Origin: Chlorobiaceae bacterium | GTDB taxonomy: Bacteria > Bacteroidota > Chlorobiia > Chlorobiales > Chlorobiaceae | Length of the DNA stretch: 36,673 nucleotides | Direction of reading: 5' to 3' | Assembly (NCBI GenBank): GCA_013334525.1 | Contig: JAAXXK010000003.1 | Coordinates: forward strand, 72,757-109,429 | In this document: positions 8,033-17,612 of the stretch, piece by piece | Layout: the number at the start of each line of letters is the position of its first letter | Position numbering within the stretch: position 1 is the first letter of the stretch | Notes under the pieces: model-generated | Databases searched by the model: none | Told to the model about the DNA's origin: nothing | The model's input: the letters and a program-made list of their open reading frames with translations, nothing else | Position numbers and translations under genes: made by a program

Positions 8033-10213
8033 TCACTGTAAATATATATGGGCAGGCGGCAAATCGAGTTGATAACGTTCATACATCTTTTCGTATGCAG
8101 CTTCGAAATTCCCGACAAACCGATCGCTGTCGAACAGTGGCGCGGTCAGCCGGTTAGCATCCAGCTTCAGTTTGATTGCAGCCAGCTTTTCCGGACGGGT
8201 GGCGAGCTCTATGGCCAACGCCTCGTAGGCTTCCGGCGATGAGGTGATGAGTTCCGGCAACCCGATGGCGTTCAGCAGGCTGGCCGCCACCCGGCCCGCA
8301 AACGACTCGCCGATTTGAGTCAGGAGAGGCAATCCCGCCCACAGGGCATCGCTTGCCGTTGTATGGGCATTATAGGGCAGAGTGTCAAGGAAAAGGTCGG
8401 CCAGGCGATGCCTCGCCAGGTGTTCCGCAAGGGGCATCCGACGGGCAAATATCAGCCGACCGGCATCAACTCCCCTTCGAACGGCCTCCTTTCGCAGGTT
8501 GCCCGCGGCCTTGGGGTTATCCTCATAGAGCCACAGGACAGCTCCTTCGACCCGTTCAAGGATTCTCATCCAGCTATCGAAAACAGCCGGGGTTATCTTG
8601 TAATTGTTGTTGAAACAGCAGAACACGAACCCTGTCGGCGGCAACCCCTCCTCCTCTCTGGTAAACACCCTGTCGGCGATCCTGCGTGTCGAGTCATTGG
8701 CCTGGTAGCTGCCGGGCAGATAGACTGCTTTTTCCGTATAGAACTGCTGAAAACCTTCCGGAATCAGCGTATGATCAGCGATGATATAATCAATGTATCC
8801 GGCACCCATCGTGCCGGGATACCCCAGGTAGTTCACCTGTATCGGCGCCGCACGGAATGCGAATATATCCGTACGCGAATCTTTGGTATAGCCCTTAAGG
8901 TCAACGGCGATATCGACTTCAAGCTCCCTTGACATAGCGGCCACCTCCCGGTCTGAAACACCCCCCACATCAATGAAGCGGTCGAAAGCCCGGACAACCC
9001 GCTGCCTCACCACATCCGCCTTACGCTCTGGGCCAAAAGAAAACGCCATCAGTTCGAACTTCGAGCGATCATGCTTTTCAAAAAACTCCGCCATCAAATG
9101 CATTGTCGCATGATCATGAAAATCAGCAGAGTAGTATCCGACCCTTATCCGCTCATGCCTCGGGCGTTTTACGATTTCCCCGAGAATATCGCACGGAGGA
9201 TATTTCTCTGCCGCATACATCAATGCGGCCTGCCCCGTTACCGTCAGCAATCCTGACATCGAAAGAACCGGAAACGGTTTTGAAGCTCTTTCGTGACCCA
9301 TTATTTTCACCACCAGCAGATTCAGGAGTTCATCAAAAGAGCTCCAGTCACAAGCCATCATTTTTATGTGTAAATACCCTCCCGGGAGGAAATCACAAGC
9401 AGGATTCAATGATGAAGCCTTTTCGTAACTATCTGCCGCCGCATCGAACAGTTTGAGCTCCTTGAGTGCATCTCCCCGATTTAAATACATTTCGAAATAA
9501 TCGGGTTTGAGTTCAATCGCCCTGTCATAACTGTCAATGGCGCTTGCCAACTCATCAACTCCCTGGAACGCTATGCCTCGATTTGACCAGGCTTCAGCAA
9601 AATCGGGTTTGAGCTCTATGGCCCTGTCATAACTCGCAAGAGCTGCCTCCGTTTGCTTCAGGCCCTGTAATGCTATGCCCCGGTTGTACCAGGCTTCGGG
9701 ATAATCGGGTTTGAGCGCTATGGCTCTGTCATAACTCGCAAGAGCGGCTTTCAACTCCCTGAGATCGCCCAACGCGACACCCCGGTTCAACCAGGCTTCG
9801 GCGTTATCGGGCTTGAGCGCTATAGACTGTTCATAATCGGCTATCGCTTCCCGCAACCGTTTGGCTCCCTGAAGAACCAGGCCCCTGCTCAGCCATGCTT
9901 CGACATAATCGGGCCTGAGCGCTATGGCCCGGCTGAAACTGGCTGCTGCAGCGTCCCACTGCATGAGTTCCCTGAACGCCAGGCCACGGTTGAAATAACA
10001 GGAGGGATCATGCGGGAACACATCTATCGCCCGGCCCATCAAATCGACTGCACGCTGGTGATTTCGTGTCTGGGCAGCTATGACTCCAAGCAGGTGGAGC
10101 GCGTCAAAATGATCGGGAGCGGTTTCCAGTATCTCTTCATAGATGCTTTGAGCCTGGTCAAGGTGGCCTTTTTGATGAAAAGCCATGGCTCTCTGTAGCA
10201 GCTCGTCAATCAT
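8033..10213 (-). CDS. TPR O-GlcNAc-transferase-like (GT41/SPINDLY) glycosyltransferase, paralogue B
   Basis: 726 residues from ATG 10213 (MIDELLQ). It carries eight TPR motifs (1-273), two fewer than the neighbouring paralogue, then a GT41 catalytic region: GYYSADFHDH (H368 in the catalytic histidine position), APIQVNYLGYPG, FCCFNNNYKI (UDP-binding lysine), NAHTTASDALWAG, and a PLFDSDRF C-terminus. All key residues are intact, so an active enzyme is likely. An in-frame ATG at 10324 would add 37 residues with no TPR character; the shorter start is chosen from paralogue alignment. It is first in transcription order of the three tandem genes, 322 bp downstream of sppA. Difference in TPR number between paralogues is typical of TPR expansion and may change acceptor choice. 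Confidence 0.92.
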   Translation of the reverse strand: MIDELLQRAMAFHQKGHLDQAQSIYEEILETAPDHFDALHLLGVIAAQTRNHQRAVDLMGRAIDVFPHDPSCYFNRGLAFRELMQWDAAAASFSRAIALRPDYVEAWLSRGLVLQGAKRLREAIADYEQSIALKPDNAEAWLNRGVALGDLRELKAALASYDRAIALKPDYPEAWYNRGIALQGLKQTEAALASYDRAIELKPDFAEAWSNRGIAFQGVDELASAIDSYDRAIELKPDYFEMYLNRGDALKELKLFDAAADSYEKASSLNPACDFLPGGYLHIKMMACDWSSFDELLNLLVVKIMGHERASKPFPVLSMSGLLTVTGQAALMYAAEKYPPCDILGEIVKRPRHERIRVGYYSADFHDHATMHLMAEFFEKHDRSKFELMAFSFGPERKADVVRQRVVRAFDRFIDVGGVSDREVAAMSRELEVDIAVDLKGYTKDSRTDIFAFRAAPIQVNYLGYPGTMGAGYIDYIIADHTLIPEGFQQFYTEKAVYLPGSYQANDSTRRIADRVFTREEEGLPPTGFVFCCFNNNYKITPAVFDSWMRILERVEGAVLWLYEDNPKAAGNLRKEAVRRGVDAGRLIFARRMPLAEHLARHRLADLFLDTLPYNAHTTASDALWAGLPLLTQIGESFAGRVAASLLNAIGLPELITSSPEAYEALAIELATRPEKLAAIKLKLDANRLTAPLFDSDRFVGNFEAAYEKMYERYQLDLPPAHIYLQ

Positions 10214-10535
10214 ATCAGTTAAAGAGTGTTGAAAATATTCCGATTTAGAATCGAACCGCACATCCGGAACAACGGAAAAGCTGGTTTGGCTTGCCGGATG
10301 GGATCGGCAGCCATTCCGAAACAAGGCGATCGACCGGGCAACAGCACTGTTTTTAACGTAACACTATCCTCGACAAAAAAGGAATCAATCGGATTGAAAT
10401 GGGGGCTTCCCCGGCTTGGCGAATGTTGGCGAATATCGACGAACCTTCTCAACATGAATCCTGAAGCTTCAGGACACCGGGATGAAGCTGGATGAAAAAG
10501 GTTCTCATCCCGTTCATCCGCCCGCAACAGCCGCC
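10214..10535 (-). other. Intergenic leader between sppA and the glycosyltransferase cluster
   Basis: 322 bp without a convincing gene. On the minus strand a weak promoter-like pair (TTGTTC, 17 bp, TCTAAA) lies shortly before the 10213 start. Near sppA is an inverted pair GGGATGA/TCATCCC and a perfect 16-bp palindrome (listed separately). A CGGAAAA block near 10274 may be a relic of the sequence shared by the two 220-bp spacers. Confidence 0.4.
10459..10474. promoter_or_regulatory. Perfect 16-bp palindrome, possible operator
   Basis: TCCTGAAGCTTCAGGA is a perfect uninterrupted palindrome in the only long non-coding region upstream of the three TPR-transferase genes. Without a loop it is more like a dimeric protein site than an RNA hairpin. 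The role is inferred from position only. Confidence 0.3.
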
Positions 10536-12326
10536 TCAGCGAACGATAACCTCAACCGGATCGACGGCGAGAACCTGCGGAGAATCCGACCGGAGCAGCA
10601 GCCGTGCCACCCCCACGTCAGGAAGCTGGCCTGCGGGCAGGATACCCTGCACGGACTGTCTTGCGAGCCGTGTGGAGATGCTGTTCACCAACCCGGCCAT
10701 TTCACCGGCCAAAAGATAATCGACCCAGGTTTTGCGTGCAGGCAGGTAGATCAGCTGCGGTGCTTTTGCGCTGTCCATGCGGGCGATCCTGCGGGCCTCG
10801 CCTACCGCTTCGTTCAGGCCGCCGATCCGGTCGACAAGCCCGACCGAAAGAGCCTGCCGGCCTGTCCATACCCTGCCGCCGGCAACGGCTTCGACCTGCT
10901 CAGGAGTCATCTTTCTCCGGGCCGCAACCTTTCCGGTAAAGTCACGGTAGATCTGGCCGGAGGTATCGACGAATTTCTGGAAGGAGCTGTCGTCAAACGA
11001 TTTGAAGGGGGTATAGGCATCGGCAAATTTGCCTCTCGTGACCACCTCCCGATGTATCCCTGTCTTCTCAAGCAGGCCGCTCACGTCCGGCTTGAGGGCG
11101 AAAACCCCGATCGAGCCGGTAATGGTGAGCGGTTCGACATAAATTTTGTCGGCGGCAAGGGCCACCATGTAACCGCCGGATGCCGCCACACCGGACATCG
11201 AAGCAACCATCGGCTTTCTGGCCCTGGCCTCATCGAGCAACTCAAGCATGGTTGCTGCGGCAAGGGCGTCTCCGCCGGGGCTGTCGATCCTCAGCACGAT
11301 CGCCTTGACGTTACGGTCGTCAAGGGCCGTTTCGAGCGCCTGCTTCAGGGAGGCCACATCGATACCCTCGCCATCGCCCATGCCTCCGACACCACCGGAA
11401 CTGACGATCGGGCCGGCGATATTGATCACGGCGATACGCTCACCAATGGCGCCCGGCTTCATTCCGCCGGTCGACTCGAGATAATCGCCCCCCGAAACGA
11501 ACAGGTCGCGGACAGGTTTACCGAGCTTCTGCTCATATCCTTTCTCGAATTGACGGAAGGTTGCAACGCGGTCAATGAGATGCAGGCTGAGCGCCTTTTC
11601 GGGCGAGAGCACGGCCAGCGAATCGATAATGGCCGCGAAATCCTCCCTGCCGATAGCGCGTCGCCGGGAAACATAATCGATGTAATCGGCCCAGGTGTCG
11701 TCGAGCAGCGCATTGACCTCTTCACGGTATTCCGGGCTGGACGAACTCCTGGTGAAGGGTTCAATGCCGCTCTTGTACTTTTTCCACTGGGCCGCCTGGA
11801 AGCCGATACCGAGCTTCCTGAGCGGTTCGGCAAAGAAGAAGAGCTCTGCCTTGAGGCCATCGAGCAGTAGCCACGAACCTTTCTGCACCACCACCGAATC
11901 GCATGCTGCGGCAAGCATGTAATCCTTGTCCTCAGGGCTGCGCAGGAACGCGACCACCTTCCTGCCCGATTTCCTGACGCCGTCGATGGAGCTCCTCAGC
12001 TCCTGGATCTTGGCCGATGAGGCCGTCAGCCCGTCGACTTCGAGCACTACTGAATCGACACGGCGATCCGTTCGGGCGCGATCCAGTACAACCATCAACT
12101 CTTCAAGCGAGAGCGACTTGCTGCCTGACTGGAAAGGAAATGCGGCCGTATCGGATGGACGGTCATCAATCCTGCCGCTTACGGGCAGCCGAAGCACAAA
12201 CCGTTCGGGAAGTTTTTTCCCGAAATAATGGAGCAGGGAAACAACACCGACCATGACCAGCATGGCAACGATCACCGTGAGGCATCCGGTACGAAAACAA
12301 CCGCCCCTGTTTTTTTTCAAGTCCAT
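10536..12326 (-). CDS. sppA: Signal peptide peptidase SppA, long (67K) type
   Basis: SppA is a membrane-anchored Ser/Lys-dyad protease that degrades cleaved signal peptides. The 596-residue product has one N-terminal membrane anchor (CLTVIVAMLVMVGVVSLL, about residues 15-32) after a basic start, and two tandem SppA (crotonase-like) domains as in the E. coli type. The catalytic lysine is in WKKYKSGIEPF (K185) and the serine in SGVAASGGYM (S383). ATG 12326 is chosen because AAAGG lies six nt before it; a further ATG at 12344 would add six residues. That SD overlaps the region just after the stop codon of the upstream ABC ATPase gene (21-bp gap), so the two are probably co-transcribed. Confidence 0.95.
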   Translation of the reverse strand: MDLKKNRGGCFRTGCLTVIVAMLVMVGVVSLLHYFGKKLPERFVLRLPVSGRIDDRPSDTAAFPFQSGSKSLSLEELMVVLDRARTDRRVDSVVLEVDGLTASSAKIQELRSSIDGVRKSGRKVVAFLRSPEDKDYMLAAACDSVVVQKGSWLLLDGLKAELFFFAEPLRKLGIGFQAAQWKKYKSGIEPFTRSSSSPEYREEVNALLDDTWADYIDYVSRRRAIGREDFAAIIDSLAVLSPEKALSLHLIDRVATFRQFEKGYEQKLGKPVRDLFVSGGDYLESTGGMKPGAIGERIAVINIAGPIVSSGGVGGMGDGEGIDVASLKQALETALDDRNVKAIVLRIDSPGGDALAAATMLELLDEARARKPMVASMSGVAASGGYMVALAADKIYVEPLTITGSIGVFALKPDVSGLLEKTGIHREVVTRGKFADAYTPFKSFDDSSFQKFVDTSGQIYRDFTGKVAARRKMTPEQVEAVAGGRVWTGRQALSVGLVDRIGGLNEAVGEARRIARMDSAKAPQLIYLPARKTWVDYLLAGEMAGLVNSISTRLARQSVQGILPAGQLPDVGVARLLLRSDSPQVLAVDPVEVIVR

Positions 12327-12347
12327 GGTTTTCCTTTCGATCATGAA

Positions 12348-13331
12348 TCACTCGCAAAGCAGGCAGCTGACCCGGTGCCGCGGATCATCCTTAAGCGGAA
12401 GCAGTTCAGGCTCCCTCAGACGGCACTCATCTTTGGCGTAAGGGCATCGGGGATGGAAGCTGCATCCCGTGGTGATCGACATCGGGCCGGGCAGATCGCC
12501 TTTCAGGACGATGCGCTCCCGGTGCCGGCCAAGCTCGGGCATCGGAATGGCCGAGAGCAGCGCCTGGGTGTATGGATGCTTCGGATTGGTATAGAGGGTT
12601 TCCCCATCGGCGATCTCGACGATCCTGCCGAGATACATCACGGCGACACGGTCCGAAATGTATTCGACAACCGAAAGATCATGTGCGATGAAAAGATAGG
12701 TCAGCCCGAACTCGCGCTGCAGGTCCTTGAGCAGGTTGATGATCTGGGACTGGATCGACACATCAAGCGCAGAAACGGGCTCGTCGCAGATGATGAAGGA
12801 GGGGTTGACGGCAAGCGCTCTGGCTATACCGACCCGCTGGCGCTGGCCTCCGGAAAATTCATGGGGATACCGGTCGGAGTACTCCCTGTTGAGTCCGACC
12901 GTATCGAGCAGTTCGCGAATTTTGGCCGTCGTCGCCGCGCGGCCTTTGGTGACTCCGTGCACCTTGAGCACCTCGCCAAGCATCTGGCCGACCGTCAGCC
13001 TGGGATTCAGTGAACCGTATGGATCCTGGAAGATCATCTGCATCTCCTTGCGCAACGGCCTGAACCGGCGGTTGTCGAGCGTAGTGATCTCGCGGCCGCG
13101 GAACAGGATCCTTCCGCCCTTCGAGGGCTGGACCAGACGGACGATCGCCCTTCCCAGGGTCGTCTTGCCGCATCCGGATTCACCGACAAGGCCGAGGGTC
13201 TCACCCTTCATGACCTCGAACGACACTCCGTTGACGGCCCTGGCGACGGTTCCGCCGCCGAACAGGCCTGCGCTCCTGACAGGAAAATGGACCTTCAGAT
13301 CGCTGACCGACAGTATCTCTTCATGCTGCAT
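12348..13331 (-). CDS. Oligopeptide/dipeptide ABC transporter ATP-binding protein (OppF/DppF type)
   Basis: 327 residues. Walker A GESGCGKT (50-57), Q-loop MIFQDPYGSLNP, signature SGGQRQRVGIARAL (160-173), Walker B FIICDEP with D-loop SALD (179-190) and H-loop H217 are all present. The C-terminal oligo_HPY extension carries conserved cysteines (CSFHPRCPYAKDEC and a final CxxC). This is the second ATPase type of peptide/nickel importers, which normally pairs with an OppD-like ATPase and two permeases. None of those genes is in the window, so it may work with subunits encoded elsewhere. It is divergent from rsmI and followed by sppA. Confidence 0.92.
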   Translation of the reverse strand: MQHEEILSVSDLKVHFPVRSAGLFGGGTVARAVNGVSFEVMKGETLGLVGESGCGKTTLGRAIVRLVQPSKGGRILFRGREITTLDNRRFRPLRKEMQMIFQDPYGSLNPRLTVGQMLGEVLKVHGVTKGRAATTAKIRELLDTVGLNREYSDRYPHEFSGGQRQRVGIARALAVNPSFIICDEPVSALDVSIQSQIINLLKDLQREFGLTYLFIAHDLSVVEYISDRVAVMYLGRIVEIADGETLYTNPKHPYTQALLSAIPMPELGRHRERIVLKGDLPGPMSITTGCSFHPRCPYAKDECRLREPELLPLKDDPRHRVSCLLCE

Positions 13332-13433
13332 TGGCTCTCGTCTCTGTTTGTCATATTTTTTGCTATACTAATATACAAGCTTAATGCTCCAATCAAAGGG
13401 CACCGCTATCTACAGGGACCAGACCGCAAAATT
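13332..13433. promoter_or_regulatory. Divergent promoter region between the ABC ATPase gene and rsmI
   Basis: The gap is AT-rich. On the plus strand TTGTCA (13348-13353) is 18 bp from TATACA (13372-13377). On the minus strand TTGTAT is 17 bp from TATGAC over the same bases. Both are plausible sigma-70-like pairs that overlap, so the two genes may compete for polymerase. Called from consensus only. Confidence 0.35.
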
Positions 13434-14165
13434 TTGAATACCCGCGAACAAAATACAGGCACACTTTACGTCGTTGCAACCCCCCTCGGCAATCTCGATG
13501 ACATGACCTTCAGGGCGGTAAACACGCTGCGCGATGTCGGGGTGATCGCCTGCGAAGACACCCGGCACACCTCCATCCTGCTCAGGCACTTCGGCATCCA
13601 GGGGAAAAAGCTCCTCAGCTACCATAGCTTCAACGAAGAGCGGGCCGTCGGCCATGTCTGTGCACTGCTGGAAGAGGGCACCGACGTGGCCATGGTCACC
13701 GATGCCGGCACGCCGGGCATCAGCGATCCGGGATACTCGATGGCAAACGCGGTCCACGCCAGGGGATTCGGCATCGTACCGATCCCCGGCCCAAGCGCCC
13801 TTACCGCCGCGCTTTCTGTCTGCCCCCTGCCGGTCAGCAGCTTTTTCTTCGCCGGGTTCCTGCCTCACAAAAAGGGTCGGAAAACCAGGCTCGAATTCCT
13901 GGCCTCCCTAGAAAGCACCATCGTCCTCTACGAATCGCCCCACAGGATCGCCCGGCTTTTCGAAGAGCTGAAAAACAGCTTTCCCGAAGCGGAACTCTTC
14001 GTCGCCCGCGAAATCACCAAAATGCATGAAGAGTACATAACAGGCACACCCGACTCGTTGCTGGAACATTTTTCGAACGGCCGCACACGGGGTGAGTTCG
14101 TCGTGGTGGTCCACCCTGCCGGCAAACGTTCAAAACAGAAGAAAGAGCATGCAGATCATAACTGA
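13434..14165 (+). CDS. rsmI: 16S rRNA (cytidine1402-2'-O)-methyltransferase RsmI
   Basis: RsmI uses S-adenosylmethionine to 2'-O-methylate C1402 in the ribosomal decoding centre. The protein shows the family's N-terminal strand [29 protein letters not shown], and the SAM-pocket motif [14 protein letters not shown], then [11 protein letters not shown] and [13 protein letters not shown]. No ATG fits just before GTLYVV. The nearest start is TTG 13434 (243 residues), which is used here. In-frame ATGs at 13323 and 13287 would add a hydrophobic stretch foreign to the family and overlap the divergent ABC gene or its promoter. The stop overlaps the start of panC by 17 bp, indicating a two-gene operon. 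Confidence 0.9.
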   Translation: MNTREQNTGTLYVVATPLGNLDDMTFRAVNTLRDVGVIACEDTRHTSILLRHFGIQGKKLLSYHSFNEERAVGHVCALLEEGTDVAMVTDAGTPGISDPGYSMANAVHARGFGIVPIPGPSALTAALSVCPLPVSSFFFAGFLPHKKGRKTRLEFLASLESTIVLYESPHRIARLFEELKNSFPEAELFVAREITKMHEEYITGTPDSLLEHFSNGRTRGEFVVVVHPAGKRSKQKKEHADHN

Positions 14166-15003
14166 CCCGGCAGAGATGCAGTCGATAGCCGAGAGCCTCA
14201 GGCTCCAGCATCAGTTCATCGGCGTCGTCATGACCATGGGAGCCCTGCACGAAGGGCACCTGAGCCTGGTCCGGCTCGCCAGGCAGAAAGCCGGAACCGT
14301 GATCATGACCATCTTCGTCAACCCTATCCAGTTCGGGCCTGAAGAGGATTTCCACCGCTACCCCAGGCCGTTCGAACAGGACGCCGCCCTTGCCCGCTCT
14401 GCAGGGATCGACTACCTCTTCGTCCCCTCTCCCGAACAGATCTACCCGGAAGGGTTCCTGACGGCGATCGAACCCGGACCGCTCTCCAGCCTCTTCGAAG
14501 GCCGCTTCAGGCCGGGCCACTTCAGCGGCGTAGCCACCGTGGTGGTCAAGCTGATCAACATCACCAGACCGCACATCGCCATCTTCGGCGAAAAGGATGC
14601 CCAGCAGCTCGCCGTGATCAGGCAGGTCACCCGCGACCTGAACATCGGAACGTCGATCATCGGCGCACCGATCGCCCGCCAGAGCGACGGACTGGCGACC
14701 AGTTCCCGCAACGTCTACCTCTCCAGTTCGGAGCGCGAACAGGCAACGGTGCTTTACCGGGCAATCCAGTACGCCGAACAGGAGACCGGTCGCGGCAGAA
14801 GCGACCTTGCCGCCATAGCCGACGAAGCCGGAGCGATCATCCTCACCGCCCCGGACGCGGTGACGGACTATCTCTGCTTTGTGGACGATGAAACCTTCGA
14901 ACCGGCTGAAGAAGCGGCCTCCGGGAAGGCCTACCGGCTGGTTATGGCCGTTCGCATCGGCACAACCCGACTCATCGACAACTGGAGGTTCGCCTGCCCC
15001 TGA
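14149..15003 (+). CDS. panC: Pantothenate synthetase (pantoate-beta-alanine ligase)
   Basis: PanC joins pantoate and beta-alanine using ATP, the last step of pantothenate (CoA precursor) synthesis in the cytosol. At 284 residues it has the usual family length, with the nucleotidyl-transferase motif [13 protein letters not shown] (HEGH at 34-37), [43 protein letters not shown] and [11 protein letters not shown] 14149 lies within the 3' end of rsmI (17-bp overlap) after a purine-rich AAAGAG; starts further upstream would add residues without similarity. Other pan genes are not in the window. Confidence 0.95.
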   Translation: MQIITDPAEMQSIAESLRLQHQFIGVVMTMGALHEGHLSLVRLARQKAGTVIMTIFVNPIQFGPEEDFHRYPRPFEQDAALARSAGIDYLFVPSPEQIYPEGFLTAIEPGPLSSLFEGRFRPGHFSGVATVVVKLINITRPHIAIFGEKDAQQLAVIRQVTRDLNIGTSIIGAPIARQSDGLATSSRNVYLSSSEREQATVLYRAIQYAEQETGRGRSDLAAIADEAGAIILTAPDAVTDYLCFVDDETFEPAEEAASGKAYRLVMAVRIGTTRLIDNWRFACP

Positions 15004-15234
15004 CAATCCTGGATTTTCAGATGCAAACACAACGGCAATACCGGTCGGTTCACCAGAGATTAATAGGAGCGCCGATGTACTGGATGGCAAGATATTTATA
15101 TTATATTACCGGACTTTTTAATTTTGAATTTGTTTAGACCGTGACCGGCCGTTGAACCCTGTACCAACCAGCGGTGCAACATCGGCCATAAGGTCCACGA
15201 AGATGTTCATCATCACTAACCTCAACTGATTTCC
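15004..15234 (+). other. Leader region of pnp with candidate promoter and micro-ORF
   Basis: 231 bp. AT-rich at 15090-15135 and containing TAATTTTG (15119-15126), a full match to the Bacteroidetes-type -7 element TAnnTTTG. A 20-codon ATG frame at 15075-15137 has a good SD (TAGGAG, six nt before) and encodes an aromatic-rich peptide (MYWMARYLYYITG...). It overlaps the candidate promoter, so it may be chance. PNPase genes are commonly autoregulated through their leader, but I see no clear long stem here. Confidence 0.3.
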
Positions 15235-17424
15235 ATGTTTATCAAAAAAGAGATCGATCTTGGACTTGGCAAAAAGATCACGATCGAAACCGGAAAAATG
15301 GCAAAGCAGGCCGACGGTGCCACAGTCGTAAGCCTTCATGACACCATGGTTATCGCCACGGTCGTTTCGAGCAAGACACCACCATCACCGAACCAGGACT
15401 TTTTCCCCCTTCAGGTAGAATACCGCGAAAAATATTCGGCAGCCGGCAAATTCCCCGGCGGCTTCTTCAAGCGCGAAGGACGCCCTTCGGAAAAGGAGAT
15501 CCTTTCGGCCAGGCTTATCGACCGTGCGCTTCGTCCCCTTTTCCCTGACGGCTACCTCCAGGAAACCCAGGTTATCATATCGGTCATTTCATCGGACACG
15601 GTCAATGACGCCGATGTGCTCGGCGGTATCGCCGCATCGGCAGCCATCATGGTTTCAGACGTTCCTTTCGCCAACCCGATGTCGGAAGTTCGCGTGGGAC
15701 GCATCAACGGCCAGTTCATCATCAATCCTGATACGCACGAGTTGGCAGAGAGCGACCTCGACATCTGCATCGGCGGTACCGAGGACACCATATGTATGCT
15801 CGAGGGCGAAATGAAGGAGATCTCCGAAGCCGACATGCTCGAAGCCATCAAGCACGGACATGATGCCATCAAAAAGATCTGCCGTGTGCAGAAAGAGCTT
15901 GCAGCCGAAGTAGGAAAAGCCAAACGTTCCTTCACTCCGTTGCTCCCCCCTGCAGAACTGGTCGCCGTTGTCGATGGGCTCTGCGCAGCACAGCTCAAGG
16001 AACTGGCCTACACGCCACTTGCCAAGGAAGAGCGCGCCGACAGCACCAAGGCCATCTACAAGGATACGATCAAGAAAACAGTCGCACACTTCAGCGCAAT
16101 CATCAGCGCCGACGATATCGCAGCCGATCCGACAAAAGCGCTCTGCCTGAACGAGCACATGATCGACGACTGCATCCACTCGGTCGAGAAGAAGATGATG
16201 CGTCACATGATCCTCGACGACAAGAAACGCCTCGACGGCAGGAAGCTTGACGAGGTACGGCCGATCAGCATCGAACTCGGCCTCATCCCGAGAGCCCACG
16301 GTTCGGCGCTCTTCACCCGCGGCGAAACACAGGCGCTCGTCACCCTGACCCTCGGCACCAAGAAAGATGCCCAGTCAGTCGACACCCTGACCGACGACCG
16401 TGACAAGCGCTTCATGCTGCACTACAACTTCCCTCCCTTCTCTGTCGGCGAAACCGGCAGGCTCGGAGGAACGGGTCGCCGCGAAATCGGACACGGCAAC
16501 CTTGCCGAACGCTCCATCAGGATGGTCATGCCTCCCGAGCAGGAGTTCCCGTACACCGTACGTATCGTTTCCGACATCCTCGAGTCCAACGGCTCCTCCT
16601 CCATGGCTTCGGTCTGCGGCGGCACGCTGGCAGCACTCGACGGCGGCATTCCGCTGAGGAGATCGGTTTCCGGCATCGCCATGGGACTGATCAAGGAAGG
16701 CGCCAACTACGCCGTGCTCTCCGACATCCTCGGCAACGAGGACCATCTCGGCGACATGGACTTCAAGGTCTCCGGCACCAGGGACGGCATCACCGCCTGC
16801 CAGATGGACATCAAGATCGACGGCCTCGACTACCACATTCTCGAAACCGCGCTGGAACAGGCACGCAGGGGCCGCCTGCACATCCTCGACGTCATGAACG
16901 AGGCGCTTCCTGAAGCTCGTGCAGACATCGGCAAGTACGCCCCGCGCCTGACCACCATCCAGATACCGGTAGACGCTATCGGCATGGTCATCGGCAAGGG
17001 CGGCGAAACCATCAGGAGTATCACCGAGGAGACCGGTGCAGAGATCAACATCGAGGACGACGGCACAGTGACCATCGCCTGCTCAAGCCCGGAAGGTACT
17101 GCCGCCGCGGTAGAGACGATCAAGATCCTGATCTCGAAGCCCGAGGTCGGCACGATCTACATGGGCAAGGTTCGCGACATCCGCGACGAACTCGGCGCAT
17201 TCGTGGAGTTCCTGCCGAAGACCGACGGACTGGTCCACATCTCCGAAATTTCACGCGAACGCATCGCCAGGGTAAGCGACGTGCTGAAACCAGGAGACAA
17301 GGTTAGGGTCAAGCTGATCGAAGTGCGCAAGGATCCCCGCACCGGCAAAACCAAGTTCGCCCTCTCCATGAGAGCGCTGCTTGAAGAGGGTGCAGAAAAC
17401 CCTGCCCCGTCCGAACGCAACTGA
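15235..17424 (+). CDS. pnp: Polyribonucleotide nucleotidyltransferase (PNPase)
   Basis: PNPase is a trimeric phosphorolytic 3'-5' exoribonuclease of mRNA decay. The 729-residue product has two RNase PH-like halves (first with [21 protein letters not shown]; second with [38 protein letters not shown] and [20 protein letters not shown]), a KH domain ([14 protein letters not shown] from residue 583) and a C-terminal S1 domain (from about 643, [19 protein letters not shown]). Length and domain order are standard. The start ATG 15235 gives the expected [20 protein letters not shown]. rpsO, a frequent neighbour in other bacteria, is absent. A strong terminator follows. Confidence 0.97.
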   Translation: MFIKKEIDLGLGKKITIETGKMAKQADGATVVSLHDTMVIATVVSSKTPPSPNQDFFPLQVEYREKYSAAGKFPGGFFKREGRPSEKEILSARLIDRALRPLFPDGYLQETQVIISVISSDTVNDADVLGGIAASAAIMVSDVPFANPMSEVRVGRINGQFIINPDTHELAESDLDICIGGTEDTICMLEGEMKEISEADMLEAIKHGHDAIKKICRVQKELAAEVGKAKRSFTPLLPPAELVAVVDGLCAAQLKELAYTPLAKEERADSTKAIYKDTIKKTVAHFSAIISADDIAADPTKALCLNEHMIDDCIHSVEKKMMRHMILDDKKRLDGRKLDEVRPISIELGLIPRAHGSALFTRGETQALVTLTLGTKKDAQSVDTLTDDRDKRFMLHYNFPPFSVGETGRLGGTGRREIGHGNLAERSIRMVMPPEQEFPYTVRIVSDILESNGSSSMASVCGGTLAALDGGIPLRRSVSGIAMGLIKEGANYAVLSDILGNEDHLGDMDFKVSGTRDGITACQMDIKIDGLDYHILETALEQARRGRLHILDVMNEALPEARADIGKYAPRLTTIQIPVDAIGMVIGKGGETIRSITEETGAEINIEDDGTVTIACSSPEGTAAAVETIKILISKPEVGTIYMGKVRDIRDELGAFVEFLPKTDGLVHISEISRERIARVSDVLKPGDKVRVKLIEVRKDPRTGKTKFALSMRALLEEGAENPAPSERN

Positions 17425-17443
17425 CGAAACCGTAACGAAACAG

Positions 17444-17487
17444 AAGGCAGTGCAGGAGATCAAGAATCACTGCACTGCCTTTTTTTC
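17444..17487 (+). terminator. Intrinsic terminator after pnp
   Basis: Eleven-bp perfect stem AAGGCAGTGCA / TGCACTGCCTT (17444-17454 and 17471-17481) running directly into a T-run, 20 nt after the pnp stop. Confidence 0.9.
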
Positions 17488-17612
17488 ATTCAAGGCGCAG
17501 GCATATTTTCCCTGGCCAGGTAAATTTATCGTCGTAAGCGGTTCCGGAAACAACCCGGACGAACCGAATGACCGACAGAAAAAGAGCTATTCCCGAAATT
17601 GACAACAGCAAC

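Noticed and set aside
10214..10324. 37-residue N-terminal extension of the TPR-GT41 protein
   Set aside because: It has no TPR character and is not supported by the paralogues, which all start MID(E/N).
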